Source of the DNA: Chlorella sorokiniana
Lineage: Eukaryota; Chlorophyta; Trebouxiophyceae; Chlorellales; Chlorellaceae
Direction of reading: 5' to 3'
Assembly: GCA_025917655.1 (NCBI GenBank)
Contig: CP084613.1
Coordinates: 3,288,001 to 3,352,000, forward strand
DNA length: 64,000 nucleotides
The position numbers and the translations under genes are program-made. The notes under the pieces were generated by a model. The model saw only the letters and a list, made by a program, of their open reading frames with translations. It was not told where the DNA came from and made no database searches. Positions 32,224-44,600 of this stretch are shown piece after piece. How positions within the stretch are numbered: the stretch's first letter is position 1; each line of letters starts with the position of its first letter.

Positions 32224-34344
32224 ATGACAGTCCTAGCGACCTGCGACACGTCTGCCCCGGCCGGCAAAGGAGCGTGGGATCAAGGGCCACCTGTGATTGA
32301 CGCGGGGCAGCTCTTCGCCCTTGGCAACACGGCAGCGCCGCCAGCAGGAGTGGCGGCAGCAATCGCAGCGGCCGCCTCAACGTGGGGCTTCTTTCAGCTC
32401 ACAAACCATGGCTTGGATGCCGCAGCGCTGGCTCGCTTGACAAGAGCCATGCACTCGTTTTTCGATCTGGATCTGGAGGTTAAGCTGCAGGTGGGGGTGT
32501 ATTGACGGTTGCAACCTTGCCAATGTGTGCTGGCAAATTGGCATCCCTTTGTGTGGCTGTGTAGTGCTAGATCAACTCAAGGTGCATTGACCCTTGCTTC
32601 GCAGGCCAGGAGAAGTGAGGGCAACGCCATGGGTTACGCGCATGACGGTGGGTGTTCCATGCGTCAGCGTTCGCGTGCCGGGTGCACAGCGGGTGGCCAG
32701 CACAGGGTGGTGTGCCTGGTTTGCCAACGCCACCAACACTGCTTCGCCTGCAGAGCTGACCAAGCAGACTCTTGATCTGAAGGAGCTGTTTGACGTGGGG
32801 CGCGTGCCTCACCCTCACCTGCCCGACAATCACCCCGAAAACCGAACCATCGAGGGAGTCAATCGCTGGCCGCCCGGACAGGTGGTTTGACAGTCGTGCT
32901 CCTGCAGCTCTTGGGCGCACAATGCTGCTCCAATCGTAGATTCAGAGCAGCTGCACACTGTACAGGCCGAGGTTCGTTGAGCATGCCTGACCTGCACAGC
33001 TGGTCCCTCACAGCAGCGCAGCCCGCCCCCGCCCCGCCCTCAGCCCGAGTTCCGCGCCGCTGTGATGTCGTACTATGCCGAGGTAGAGCGCTGCTCCTTC
33101 CGCCTGCTGGAAGCCTTTTGTGCGGGGCTGGGCATGGAGCGCACCGCGCTGCACCACCTCTTCCAGGTGTGTGTTTTTGTGTGGAGGGGGGTTGGGGGGA
33201 CGGGCGCGCGCGCTGCGGGCTGGAAGGGCTGTGTGGCAGGAGCCCCGCTGCTGCACTGGACCAGGGTTGGCTTTGGCATTGGCTGCTGCAGCAGCTGCGC
33301 GCAGCACCCAGCAGCAGCGCCTTTCCGTTCCGCCTTCCTTGCAGGGCCAGCACACCGGGTTCCTGCGCCTCAACTACTATCCCACAGCGCACCCGCTGGC
33401 GCAGCAGGCGCAACAGGCCGATGGCGACCAGCTTTTCGGGGTGCACCACCACACGGGTGAACGCCATGGCGCTGCTGAAGTCTGCTGCGCAAGGGGTGCT
33501 GCTCGCCCTGGACAGAGCAGCTAACGCTGCTTGCAGGAGGCGCTGGCTGCTGCTGCTGAGTGAATCAAATAACTCCCCCCACCATAACTCCCCCACCCCA
33601 CACACACACCACCACCCTCACCAGCCCACCCCTCTCCACCCTCGCCTCCCACTTTCCGGCCGCGATTCAGATGCCGGGTTCCTCACCATCCTGGTGCAAG
33701 ACGACGTGCCGGGGCTGGAGGTGCGGGCGCCCGACGGCAGCTGGCAGCTGGTGGCACCCATCCCAGGCGCTCTCACCATCAACGTGGGCGACCTCTGCCA
33801 GGTGCTCTCCAACGATCGCTTCAAAGCTCCGCTGCACCGCGTGCGCGCGTCGCGGGGCCGCCGCCGCTACTCGGCGCCCTTCTTCTTCAACCCACGCAGC
33901 GACGCCGACATTGCACCGCTGCCCAAGGTGGGCTGGGGGTTGGGAGGGGATGGGGAAGGACTGCTGCATCGGGTGATGTTCTCCCGAGGCGCTGGCCACC
34001 CGGCTGCTGGTCACGGTTTTTCCCACCACTGCGCCTCTGCGTGTACCGCTGCACTCGCAGTTTGTGGACGAGCAGCACCCCCCTTTCTATCGCCCCATCA
34101 ACTGGGGCGAGTTCCGCGCCAAGAGATACGAAGGTAAGCGTCGCAGCCCTGGGGCTGGCCTGCTGTTGTGCCTGTTGGCATGCACAGTCCAGCATGAAGT
34201 CTCAATACCAGGTGCTTTCCGCATGCAGGCGACTATGCAGACCACGGCGAGGAGGTCCAGATTTCCCAGTACCGCGTGGACAGGCCGCAGCAAGGAGGGC
34301 AGCTGCAGCAGCCGCAGCAGCAGCATGCTGTGTCTGTGCACTAG
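32224..34344 (+). CDS. 2-oxoglutarate/Fe(II)-dependent dioxygenase
   Basis: Eight exons in consistent phase: 32224-32490, 32605-32647, 32754-32881, 33044-33166, 33345-33456, 33671-33927, 34061-34133 and 34230-34344. The N-terminal DIOX_N part has PVIDAGQLF and STWGFFQLTNHGLD. The catalytic jelly roll has LRLNYYP, GVHHHTDAGFLTILVQDD (the HxD iron ligands, split by an intron between HT and D), VGDLCQVLSNDRFKAPLHRV (distal His) and RRYSAPFFFNP (RxS for 2-oxoglutarate). This is the plant-type family of flavonoid, gibberellin and ethylene enzymes (e.g. ANS, GA oxidase, ACO); the substrate cannot be predicted. Length (about 360 aa) is normal. The C-terminus is Gln-rich. No frame break was found in this gene. 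Confidence 0.9.
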
Positions 34345-34536
34345 GCGTTGGACTCCTCGGATTTCTTGTGTTTTGTTGCTGCCAGTTGGGAGTGTTGCAT
34401 AAATTAAATGAACAGTTTGGGTTTAATGCAAGTGACAGCGAGCAAAGCATCGCAGAAGCAGGGGAGCTGAGAGCAAGCGCGGTAGGTCAGAGCAGCGGTA
34501 CAGGCATGCTGGTACAGGAGCGAGGCTTGGACTGCG

Positions 34537-37330
34537 TTAGTCCTCACCCGCATCATACATGGCGGAGTCGGCGTGCCCCGCCATGAGCCGCTGGGTCTGC
34601 TGCTTCTGCCGCGACTCTTCCCGCACGCGCGCCTCTGCATATGCGCCCGCCTCCATCTCAATGCTGCCCATGGGGCCGGCGTAGCCCTCGCGGTCCAGGG
34701 AGCCCAGGGCGCGCGGGGCAAGGCCGTTGCGCGCTGCGCGTGCCGCTCCTGCACCTCTCTGCGCCAACGGGCGGAGGAATGGCGGAGTGTTGGGAAGCGT
34801 GACGCGGAGATGAGAGGTGACGGCTGCCTCCTGCGGTGCTCCTTGGGCCACACATGTTGTCTGGCCCACCTGTTGTGGTCTGCCTCCCGCTGCTCCGCGC
34901 CGTGCACCCCGTACAGCGCGTAGATGGCCGCCCCCAGGGCCATCCACACACCAAAGCGTACGTAGGCGGGCCAGCCCAGGCTGCCGATCAGGTGCACATT
35001 GAAGAGGATGCCCAGGGCCGGGGTGAAGGGGAAGAGCGGCACGCGGAAGCGCTGCGGCACGTGCCGCACCGGCAGCAGCTTTAGGCTGAGCGTGACGGCG
35101 GCAAAGAGGGCCAGGAACACGGCCATGGCGCCCCAGGGCGCCATGAATGTGAAGCACAGGCTGAAGCCTGCAGCAGCACGGCAGGTGAAGAGCGAGCGCC
35201 AGGTGTGACTCATGACTTTGCCGTGCATGGCGGTCGCTGCTTGTCTGGTGTGCACAACCTGGCATAAGCACCCAGCCTAAAGCGGCAGGGCGCCCTTAAG
35301 CCCCACGGGGCTCGCGCTCATCCCTTGACGCTCACCCAGCGCGGTGAGGATCAGCCCTGCCACGGCGGCCAGAACGGGTGCAGGGGAGGAGCCGCTGCCC
35401 GGCTGGTGGCAGCGGTTGAAGATGGTGCCCGCACAGACCATGAGGAAGACGTAGAGCGTGCCTATGGAGACCAGCTCAGCCAGCATGCCAATGTCCAGAA
35501 CCAGCGCCAGCGCCGCCGCCAGCCCCCCGTCAGCAGCGTGGCGCGGATGGGCGTGCCCGTGCGCTCGTTGACGGCCGCCAGGCTGGCGGGCAGAAGGCGC
35601 TCACGGCCCAGGACCACCAGCAGCCGCGACTGCCCCAGCAGCCCCGTCATCACGCTGGTCACAATGCCTGCGCCAAGCAGAACCAAGGGGTGGCTGCATG
35701 GAGTGCAGCAGGCGGGACAGGATGCGTGCGACGGAGGCCTGCAGGAGAGGGAGATCTGCGCTTGGGCCAGCCGGCAGCCAGCAGGCGAGAGCACCCACCC
35801 AGCACAGCTCCCAGCGACACGACCCTGGCAGCCCAGGGCATGCCGGCGTGCACAAAGGCGGCGGAGAAGGGCGCGTTGACGTCGATCTGGGCGAAGGGCA
35901 CCATCAGCACGATGCACAGCGCCATGGCCACATACAGCAGCGTGGCGGCGCCCAGGGAGCCCACGATGCCGGCGGGCAAGTCGGCGGCCGGGTCCCGGGC
36001 CTCCTCCGCCGCGTTGGCCACATAGTCAAACCCTGGAGAGGCAGGCAGGGGGAGGGATGTGCTGGGCAGCGGTGCATTCAGAGTTGTTTTGTGGGGGGTG
36101 GAGGTGGTGTCAGTGTGTGTGGGGGGGGGGGGGCGGGCGGGCGGGGGCGCATGAAATGAGGGAGGGAGGTTTGTGGACGCACCAAGCACGCCATGCAATG
36201 CATGTGGGGGACACCCGCCGCATGCCCGCCCTGCGATCTGCAGCCCATACTCAGCCTACGCGCGGCGCATGCCTGAGCGTGCCCGGGCGCACCTATGAAG
36301 GCAAAGAAGACGACGGCGGCGCCGGCAAACACGCCGCGCACGCCGTAGGGCGCAAAGCCGTCGTCGGTCAGGTTGGCTGGGTGGGCTTGGGGAAGCCCGC
36401 GCACAGCACAAACAGGATGGAGGCGATGTTCAGCGCCGACACGGCCATGTTGAACAGGGACGACTCGCGGGTGCCCTTGACGAGGATGGCGGTGAGCGCA
36501 GCCACCAGCACCACCGCCGCAGGGTCCAGCTCCAGGGGGCCCAGCGACAGGCGCAGCGCGTCGGGCGCCAGGCCCAGCATGGTGGCGAGGTAGGAGGCGC
36601 AGCCGCGGGCCACCGCCGCGCACGACAGCGTGATCTCCAGGCACATGTTCCAGGCCACGCTCCTGCGCGCGTGCAGGGGTGTCGTTGCAGCGGCAGCAAG
36701 GCAGGCAAGCATGCGTTCCGCAAGATGGATGTGATCCGTGAACAGAATCACGCACTCAGCTCACCAGGCAGCAAGCTCCCCAAATGTCACGGCCACGTAG
36801 TTGAAAGCGCCGCCCGCGATGGGCAGCGACACCGCCATCTCAGCATAGCACAGCGCTGACAGGAGGGCGGCGGCCGCTGCCACGAGGTATGAGATGACGA
36901 CTGCTGGCCTGCAGCGGCGTTAATGTAGATAAATACATGGCTGGCATGGTGAACACATCATGCTGCCTGTGGCAGATGATTGTACTTGTGACCGGTTGAC
37001 CCAGACTTGCAGCCGGCTACCCACCCAGCAAGCTCGTTCGCCGCGACGCCGCTCAAGACAAAGACGCCGGCCCCGATGATGCTGCCAATGCCAATAAAGA
37101 TCAAGTCCCAGCGACCCAACAGCTTGGGAAGCTCATTTGTGCCAGAGCGCAGGCGGTGCTCCTCCAGCGTTCTGCACACAAGCAGGGGCCTGGCAATTTG
37201 CGCGGTAGCGGCGGCACAAGTGGCGGGTGCTCATGCCTGCAAGGCCTGCGCAGCACCTGGCGCTAAAAGCGCGCTTCAAGAGTAACTCATGGGTTGCCCG
37301 CAGCTTGAAAGAACGCCAACGCAACGCCAT
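34537..37330 (-). CDS. Cationic amino acid transporter (APC family, CAT-type)
   Basis: Exon 1 is 37330-37257 and exon 2 is 37171-37025. Conserved blocks: EHRLRSGTNELPKLLGRWDL, IGSIIGAGVFVLSGVAA, SYLVAAAAALLSALCYAEMA, LPIAGGAFNYVAVTFGELAA, WNMCLEITLSCAAVARG, GVRGVFAGAAVVFFAFIGFD, ANAAEEARDPAADLP, SVMTGLLGQSRLLVVLGRER, ELVSIGTLYVFLMVCAGTIF and a last cytosolic tail ending MYDAGED. This is the 12-14 helix CAT architecture (plant CAT1-9, animal SLC7A1 type) that moves Arg, Lys and other amino acids across the plasma membrane or tonoplast. Frame is restored by one added base at each of three homopolymers: 36389-36392 (FPQAHPANLTDDGFAPYG), 35523-35528 (TGGLAAALALVLDIGM) and 34715-34718 (RALGSLDREGY). 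A 13-G run lies in an intron at 36121-36133. Confidence 0.92.
36121..36133 (+). repeat. 13-base poly-G run in a CAT intron
   Basis: Thirteen G on the plus strand, followed by further gggc units, inside an intron of the transporter gene. Confidence 0.85.
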
Positions 37331-37643
37331 CGCTGCAACACTGAAGGTTGGTAAGCGGCTGACTAGCCGTGACTGCCCGGTCTCATATTGATTGGAGCAT
37401 TTGAAACATCACCCAAGTGACTGAGAGTCGCAACGTCGTGCAAGCCCGCAGATGAGTGCCGACTTCCTTTCTTCTTCAACTGCGGCGGCCCTGCCGCAGG
37501 TTGAAGGCCTGGGTGTGTGCAAGGGCGGAGGTTTGACAAGTCCTACGAAGCTGTGCATGCACTTGGCTCATGCTCATGTTTGATTGAAAGCAAAGCGAAA
37601 TGTGGGTCTGTTGATTCAAGCAAAGGTTGCGCCTAAAGTACAT
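37331..37643. promoter_or_regulatory. Promoter side of the transporter gene / 3' flank of vWA copy 1
   Basis: A 313-bp tandem spacer on the minus strand. A/T-richer than exons, no coding signal. It shares no obvious similarity with the 3' flank of vWA copy 2, so the duplicated segment ends at the stop codon. Confidence 0.4.
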
Positions 37644-38978
37644 TTACGCGGCAAGGATGCGCCTCATCAGATCGACCTCCTGTCCCAAGGTGGCGTCGCC
37701 CAGCGCCGCCGCCTCAGCCTCAAAGTGGGGTAGGAACTCCTCAAAGGCAGCTCGCGCCTCTGCGCTGATGGCCAGCTTGGCGCTCTGTCGCTCCCACCGC
37801 CCCAGCAGCGGCTCCAGCACGGGGAAGGGCGGCGGCAGCAGGCACCCGTTGGGCACCAGCCAGCGCTTGAGCTGGCAGTTGCTGCTGCCAGCGATGCGCT
37901 GCTGGCCATACAGCTCAACCGGGACAGGGCAGTAATCGCTGGGCAGAGTGGGGCATTCGGCTGCGGGGATGGTGATGGGCTGGCTGCTGTTGTCCACCGC
38001 CTCCCACTGGTCCAGCAGCCTGAGGAGGTTTTCAGTGTCGGGGATGGAAAGAATGAGGAGTACAGCCAACTGACAGATCACCGCCCCTGAACCCTTGCCC
38101 TCACCAGTCGTGCAGGAGGTCGGTGTAGCGCGCCAGCAGCACTGCCTTGCGCACGCCGCTGGAGGCAAAGAAGCCAGCACCGTCAGAAGGCGCAGGGACG
38201 GCGCCTGTTGCATTGTCCCCAGAGAGGGCTTGCTCTGGCACGGCCACCGTGCGCTGGGCGCTGCAACCAGTGCAGGATTTAGGAAGTCTGAGAGGACTGC
38301 GCAGTGCAAATGCATGAAGAGGCTGGCCAATCCACCATGCAGCCATGTCTCAGCGCTCGCCTGTACGTCTTCCCAGCCCTGTCAGTGTAGGTGACTGTCA
38401 GGCGCAATGGAGCATTGGCAGTGTTGGGGGCTGCATGCGCAGAAGCACCACGCCTCCCTTGATGCCCTCCTCGGTCTTGGGGGAGGGAAACAGGGTGTTC
38501 ACCTGCAACAGTTGGGAGATGCAAGTCTGGGGGCACTGCCTCTCCCCAGCACAGCAACCTCCATGGCAGCACTGCTCGTCCTTCCTCCGCGCCCCTCAAC
38601 ACCCACCCACCTTGATGATGCTGCCATTGCTGCTCAGTGCGGTGGTGTTTGGGTCGGGGAGCCGTACACATGCAGCACCCGCCAGCCCTGGGCAACCAGG
38701 CTGCCTGGATCCACCGCCAGCGACAGGTCAAACACCAGGGGGCTGCGGCGGTGGTATGGGGGGATGCAAGGCGGGATGGAGAGTGAGGGTCCTGGGCTCA
38801 CCGTACTGCAACCTCCTCCTGCCTTCCCCCTTTCTCTTGCACAGCTTACCTGACGGCAAAGTCGAAGTCGTCGGTGAGGCGCCTCCTGAACTCGCCGGGG
38901 TGTGCACCGAGAAGTAGTTGGCACCCCGCACCTTGCTCATCGCCTCCACCAGCTCAGTGTTGAAGTCCAGGCCCACGC
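37644..38978 (-). repeat. Inverted segmental duplicate, arm 1 (3' part of vWA copy 1)
   Basis: This 1,335-bp segment, read on the minus strand, corresponds to 58575-59909 on the plus strand. It has the same length and only scattered differences, in introns as well as exons. It begins exactly at an exon start (acceptor CAG|GCGTGGG) and ends at the stop codon. Confidence 0.85.
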
Positions 38979-41231
38979 CTGGGGAGGGGAAGGGGGAGGG
39001 GGAAGGCGTGGCACCTCGCACTGAGAAAGCCGGGTGAAAGAAATTTAAGAGGATGGTGCAAGGTGAACACATCTTGGGGGTCCTGTCAGCACAGCCTGTT
39101 GCTAGCACTGCCCCGGCTCCCAGCCAGCGCTCTTCCTCACCGATGATTGTGGTGAATATGTTCTGAGCTGCATTGTTGCGCATGCGAGATGCCAGCCCCT
39201 CAGTGGTGTAGTCCCCCGAGTTGGGCTGCTCATCGGTGATGAGCAGGATGCGGTTCTCAGTGTCTGCCAGGCTGGCAGCCATGCAGCCCTCACACCGCTT
39301 CAGCTGCTCAGTTGCTGCGGTGGTGGGCGGCAATGGGAGAGGGACGCTGCTTATGTTTGCTCCTGCGAGCTCGATAAACGGGCAGAAGAGTCGCGGCGGC
39401 TCCTCACCCAGGTCAAGGCCGGCGGAGAGGGCAGTGGAAGCCGTGTCGTGCACCTGCTTGTCCACCTGCACAGAGCGGCGAGAGTCTGGGCTGGGCAGTT
39501 TTGTTGGCAGCTGCATGAGAAGCATCTTGTGCTGAAGATGTTGCCGCGCAAAAGAAGCCAACACACTCGCCTGGGCCTGCAGGCGGGGGATGTCCAGGCA
39601 GCTGGCAGGCCCCAGCGGCAGCGGGCGCAGGCGCCGTCCGAGAAGAGCACGATGGCGACAGAGTCCTCGGGCGCAGCAGGCCCAGCACGCCGTTGAGCAC
39701 TTGCTTAGCCACCTGCATCTTGGTCACCGCCAGATCTGCCAGGGGTGGACCCGGGGGGGTGCGGGGCGGGTGCAGCGCAGAGGGAGGGGACGCGTGGTCG
39801 CAAGGTAGGTGGATCCTCCCGTACCGCTGGGAGGCCGCACAGCACAGCTCGAGCCGTGGAGGCGGCTCCAGGCGCAGCTGGCCCAGCCCGGACGCCTCAC
39901 CTGGTTCTCCCAGGCTCTTCTGCTCCCCGGTGGCGGAGTCGTAGTAGTAGGAGTCGAAGGGGGCGCCCATGGACCCGCTCACATCCAGCAGCAGCACCAG
40001 GTTGAGGCCGGGCGGCGGAAGTCGGACGCAGCCAGGCCTGGCGGAACAGGCAAGGGCGGTGGGTGGATCATGGGCCCTGTCACAGGTTGTGCAGCCAGAT
40101 GGATGCCCCCTCGTGCATGACTCGACCGTCATCCCACCCGAGTCCAGGCCGACGGCCATGTGGACCTGGGGCTCATCGGCATTGCCGGTGGCGTCCTGCA
40201 ACAGGCTGCGCCGTCGCGAACCGCCCGCTCTGAGCAGCGGGTCGGGGCTGGCCGCCAGGGAGTAGAGCGGGCAGAAGAGCTGGTCGCAGGGCTGACTGGT
40301 GTTGCCACTGCACGCCGATGCAAACAGGGAGTGCGGTCCATTTGAATGGCTGGCCGGCGGAGGTCAAACGTGGGGCGGCACATTTCAAGGCGCTGTGCCA
40401 AGCGGCCCGGGCCTTGTGCGCACCTGGTGTTGAAGTAGTAGTCCTTGGCGATTCCCTCAAACGTGACATCAGTGGGCAGCGGCAGATACCCAGCCTTCAC
40501 ATTCTCCCTGAAGTTCTCTATGTCCTGAGTGAGGGGTAATGGAAGGTGCTGGCAATCAGCAGCATCTGCATTTGCTCCTGCTCCCGACAGACAGGAAGGT
40601 AAGAAGGCCGCCAGCGGGCACCGCACCTGGGCGCCGCCAGTTGTAAAACCAATGGATCGGGCTCCAGACACAGCAGAGCCCTGCGCTGCCATCACAAGCG
40701 GTGGCGGGCGGTCCTTGCCCACAAAAGGGTTCCTGCCAGGGGTGGCTTGATGTTCGGGAGGGGGAGCGGGCACGCCGGGCATGTAGCTGCCCCAGCGTGG
40801 CGGCAATCCATCCTCAGGGCCTGCAGGTTCAATCCATTGTTTCAGCTCAGTGTCTCTGTACAGGTTCCAGTCAGAAGGAGCATAGCATAAGCCTGGCTCA
40901 CCCTCGCTGGCTTGTACAGGAGGCAATGGGCCGCTAGGCGGCGACGGAGTGGGCGGTGTCTCCCCCGCTGCACTAGCGGAGACAGGACGCTTCAGTAGCA
41001 TCCGGACATTGATGCAAATAAGATGTATCGATGCATCAAGCCGCCCCCGGCAGTTCTTCAAAGGTTTGGCGAGGTCCGTGTCGTGTACTGCAGCGTGCGG
41101 AGCTCCTCACTTGCGGCGTAACAGGTTTCGTAGCCCCAGACCACGCCCTTGCATTGGTCAGCCAGGAGCATGCGGGCGTGGCAGCAACCCAGCAGGGCAG
41201 ACACAACCACGAGCACACCCGCAAGTGGCAT
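37644..41231 (-). CDS. Secreted von Willebrand factor A domain protein, copy 1
   Basis: The probable first exon starts at 41231 with a signal peptide, MPLAGVLVVVSALLGCCHA. After a proline-rich spacer (PPTPSPPSGPLPPVQ) come NFRENVKAGYLPLPTDVTFE, DYYFNT and the vWA domain: LNLVLLLDVSGSMGAPFDSY (MIDAS DxSxS), TKMQVAKQVLNGVLGLL, DTASTALSAGLDL (MIDAS Thr) and ILLITDEQPNSGDYT (MIDAS Asp), then VGLDFNTELVEAMSKVRGAN with YFSVHTPA and VNTLFPSP. This order, including the conserved 'NFRxNVxxGYLPLPTDV' lead, matches from memory a secreted vWA family of cyanobacteria and other bacteria. Role unknown; vWA domains usually bind metal-dependent protein partners outside the cell. Two frame breaks (38656-38659 and 38426-38430) occur at the same sites as in copy 2. 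Exons near 38850-40500 are only approximate. Confidence 0.8.
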
Positions 41232-41607
41232 GGCGTTTTGGCTGGGCAGGTTATTGCAGTGATTGTTGGGGAGAGGGGAACCCAGCTTTAAGAAGAGAGG
41301 AAGTGCGCATAGTGATACATACACGGCATGAGGTCCATGCAGGAATGTGCGGGTAGCTGTCCCACGCATCGTCACCAGCCCTGGGCAGGAACTGAACCTG
41401 CAGCTGCTGCTCTCCCAACTCAGCCGATGATTTCCAAACTGCCTGACAACATGCAGATAACAGTACGAGGAAACGGGAGCACAACTGGGAGCGGGGGACA
41501 CACAAAGAGAGCGAGGAAAGCAGCGGCAGGGAGCGAAGCAGGCAAGCACGAGCAGAGCGGCGGAGGGGGCGGGGAGGGCTGGGCAGCGCGCCCCTGAGGC
41601 GGCGGGG
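41232..41607. promoter_or_regulatory. Spacer between SPT5 3' end and vWA copy 1 5' end
   Basis: 376 bp on the minus-strand tandem. It should contain the SPT5 3' UTR and the vWA promoter. No motif recognised. Confidence 0.35.
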
Positions 41608-44600
41608 CTACTTGCGCCAGCCGATGAGCGACAGGCTAACGATCTTGATGTCGGACCCCAGCTTGACGATTGCGTCGCCGCCGTCTGTGCCCACCAGCTC
41701 GCCGTCCTGCCCCGCCAGCTCCCCCAGCACCACCCGGATGGCGCCCTTGCGGTCGGGCACCACCAGCTGCAGCTCCCCCGCTGGCAGCGGCCGCGACGCG
41801 CCGCCCTCCGGGTAGGTCCACTGCCCCCCTCGCCCTCCACCCCCACCGCCACGGTGGCCGTGCCGCCATCCACGCCGCGCACCACGCGCGCGCGCCGCCG
41901 GGCAGCACCACCTCAACGCCCACCCAGTGCCGGTAGTCCACGCCGGGCTGGCCGCCGCCGCCGCCGCCGGGCGTGGGTGCCGACAGGTCGCCGCCAAAGG
42001 CGCCCGGGGTGCCCGCAGCCGCGTACATGCCTGGTGTCCCCGCCGCCGCGTACATGCCCGGTGTCCCCGCCACCGCGGGCGTGCCTGCTGCTGCCGGCGT
42101 GTAGCCCGCTGGGGACGGGCGGTAGCCGGCGGGAGAGGGGGCGTAGCTGGCGCCGTAGCCCATGCCCGCGGGCGAGGGGTTGATGGTGCCCGGCGTGTCG
42201 GCAAAGGCGGGGGTGCCGGCGTTGGGGTAATTACTGGCTGTGGCAGAGCCTGCAAACAGGAAGGCAGCTGGTAGGTCGGTGGGCAGAGGGCGAGGGCAGC
42301 AGGCAAGCACAGCAGTGCGGCAGCACAAACAAGGAGCAGGCCACCGAGGGATCCGGGAGCAGCGGGGCCTCCTCGGGGTCTCCCGGGCGCACCAAAGCCG
42401 GGGTGCGCGGGCGTGGCTGCCCAGGCGGGGTCGTAGGCTGGGGTCTTGGTCAGCGCCTCGCGCCCCGGGGTCATGCCGGGGTGCAGGGGCGTGGCGTGCA
42501 CCGCAGAGTAGTGCATGGGCGTGGCGGTGATGCCCGGGTGCAGCGGCGTGCGCCCGCCAGCCATGGGCGTGGGGGCGGAGCCGTAGCCGTAGCCGGGGGC
42601 GGGCGTGGGCTCCGCCCGCCCGCCCTCCTCCAGCGACAGGTGCTGCCTGCAGGGGGCGTCAGGTCTGCCTGCCTGCGGCCTTGTTCCAACCGCGCTCCGC
42701 GTGCAGCCAATATGCCGTCCTGGCAGACACGCCAGCCACCAGCCAGCCCCCTCGCGCGCACCGGGTTGGGAGGCCGCCGGCCGGCCACCTCACCCGTCGT
42801 GCACCAGCCAGCCAGCGGTGCAGCCACCCCTCCCACCCACCTGTCCACCGTGACCGTCTTCATCTGCGCCTCCAGCTCCAGCCGCACGTGGGTGGCGGTG
42901 GCGCTGATGACGCGGCCCCGCATGCCGCGGTACGCGCCCTTCCGAATGGTGATGGTGCGCCCCTCCAGCAGCTTGTCCTGGGGGAAACAAGGGGGAGGGG
43001 CAGTGGGGGCATGCGCGCGCGTGTGTTGTGTGTATACCTGGGTCATGATGGCAAAGACGGATTGGGCAAGCGACCCCGCAGCACGTGTAGGGCGTGGCCA
43101 GGAGCACGGCACGCAAACGCAGCCAGCAGGCTGGGAACAGCAAACCGCGGCATGGCTGCTGGCGGGGCGGGGTCCCGGAACGGCCCCTGCCCTGCACCCT
43201 GATGCACACACCTGCTGCGTGGTCACGCGGCCGCTGTACATGCCGGCAGCCCCGCCGCCGTGCCCGCCCGGCCCGCCGTGCCTGCTGGGTGAGGCGTGCA
43301 CGTTCTGCATGCCTCTGCTGGGGTGGGGCGAGGCCAGCACGCCATATGCGGGAGAGCGGCCCGGAGTCATGCCCACGCCGCCGCCCGCGCTCCGGCTCTT
43401 GCCGCCGCGCACCTGCGCCGCACATGCAGGCAAGCAGTGGGCGGGCAGGCGCAATGGCACGGCGGCCCCTCGAGCACAGCGGCGGGCAGCAGCGGCTGTC
43501 TGTCGCGCTGCCCCGCCTGCCGATCCAGCCCAAGCGCAGCGGGCGGGGCGAGGCCCGCTGCCCGCCGCCGCACCTTGGTGTGCCGGGCCTGCAGGCAGAT
43601 GAAGCCCGCGTTCTCCGCCACCTCCCGAGTCTGCACGAAGACGAAGCCGCGCATGATGTAGCGCACGGTGCCGCGCGCGCCCTTGAGCGGCCCGTCCACG
43701 ACGTCCACCATGTCGCCCACCCCCACCTCGTTGCCGGCTGCATCCAGGAGTGGGGCCAGGGTGCGGGTGGATGTGGCAAGGCCAGACAGCAGTCCACGGG
43801 ATTCAGGGCCAAAGGGGTGGAGGGGGTGGGGGGGGTGGCACAGCAGCAAGGCTTGCCAGCCACAACCCACGGGTTAAGCTACAAGGCACAAGACATGCTC
43901 GTGGCTGCCCCCGGGCGCCGGCTCACATCCATCCTTGACGCTGGCTCGCCGGTTGTTCATCTTGCGTTTGATGTCGGGCAGGCGGCAGACGCGGATGTCG
44001 GGCTTGTCTGGGCGCCCCTGCGGAGCATGGGGGTAGGCAAGCCACAGCCTTGAGAGCGTGAGGCAAGCGATGCGCTGCTGCTCCCTTTGTCCTAGCCGCT
44101 CGTGATTGAACAGCGTCTTCCCCGCAGAACACACACACGTCTCTCACACGCAGCGCACCTGGTTGGTCAGCACGCGCAGCGCGTCCGACTCCACATCCAC
44201 CACCACGCCCACAGTCGTGTTGTCCAGCACAACCAGGTCGTGCATCTCGTACTCGCCCAGCCTGCGCAGCGCAGGGAGCACAAGGGGGGCGCTGGGCGCT
44301 TGCAAGACCCTGCGCTGATGCAAGCCTCGCTTTGCATGGCCTCATGTGCTCCCAAGCAGCGGGGGCCGCTGCCGCGGGCAGCGTGGCGCTCACGAGTCCA
44401 CGGCGGAGGAGGCGGCCACTGCGAGGGTGAGGTCTCGGGTGAAGACGCGCAGCTCTCGCTTGCCGCCGTCGGTGAACAGGTAGGCCACCGGCCCCTCCAC
44501 CCGCACCACCATGCCCGTCTCGCCCACGTACTGCCCGTGCACCACCTTGACGTGCTCGCCGCTCTGAGGGTCGGGTGGGGGCGGACAGGGAGGGGAGGGG

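Noticed and set aside
23388-36133. 13-base G runs as G-quadruplex regulatory elements
   Set aside because: Both are single uninterrupted runs inside introns, without the spaced G-blocks of a typical quadruplex, and their exact length is doubtful in this assembly.
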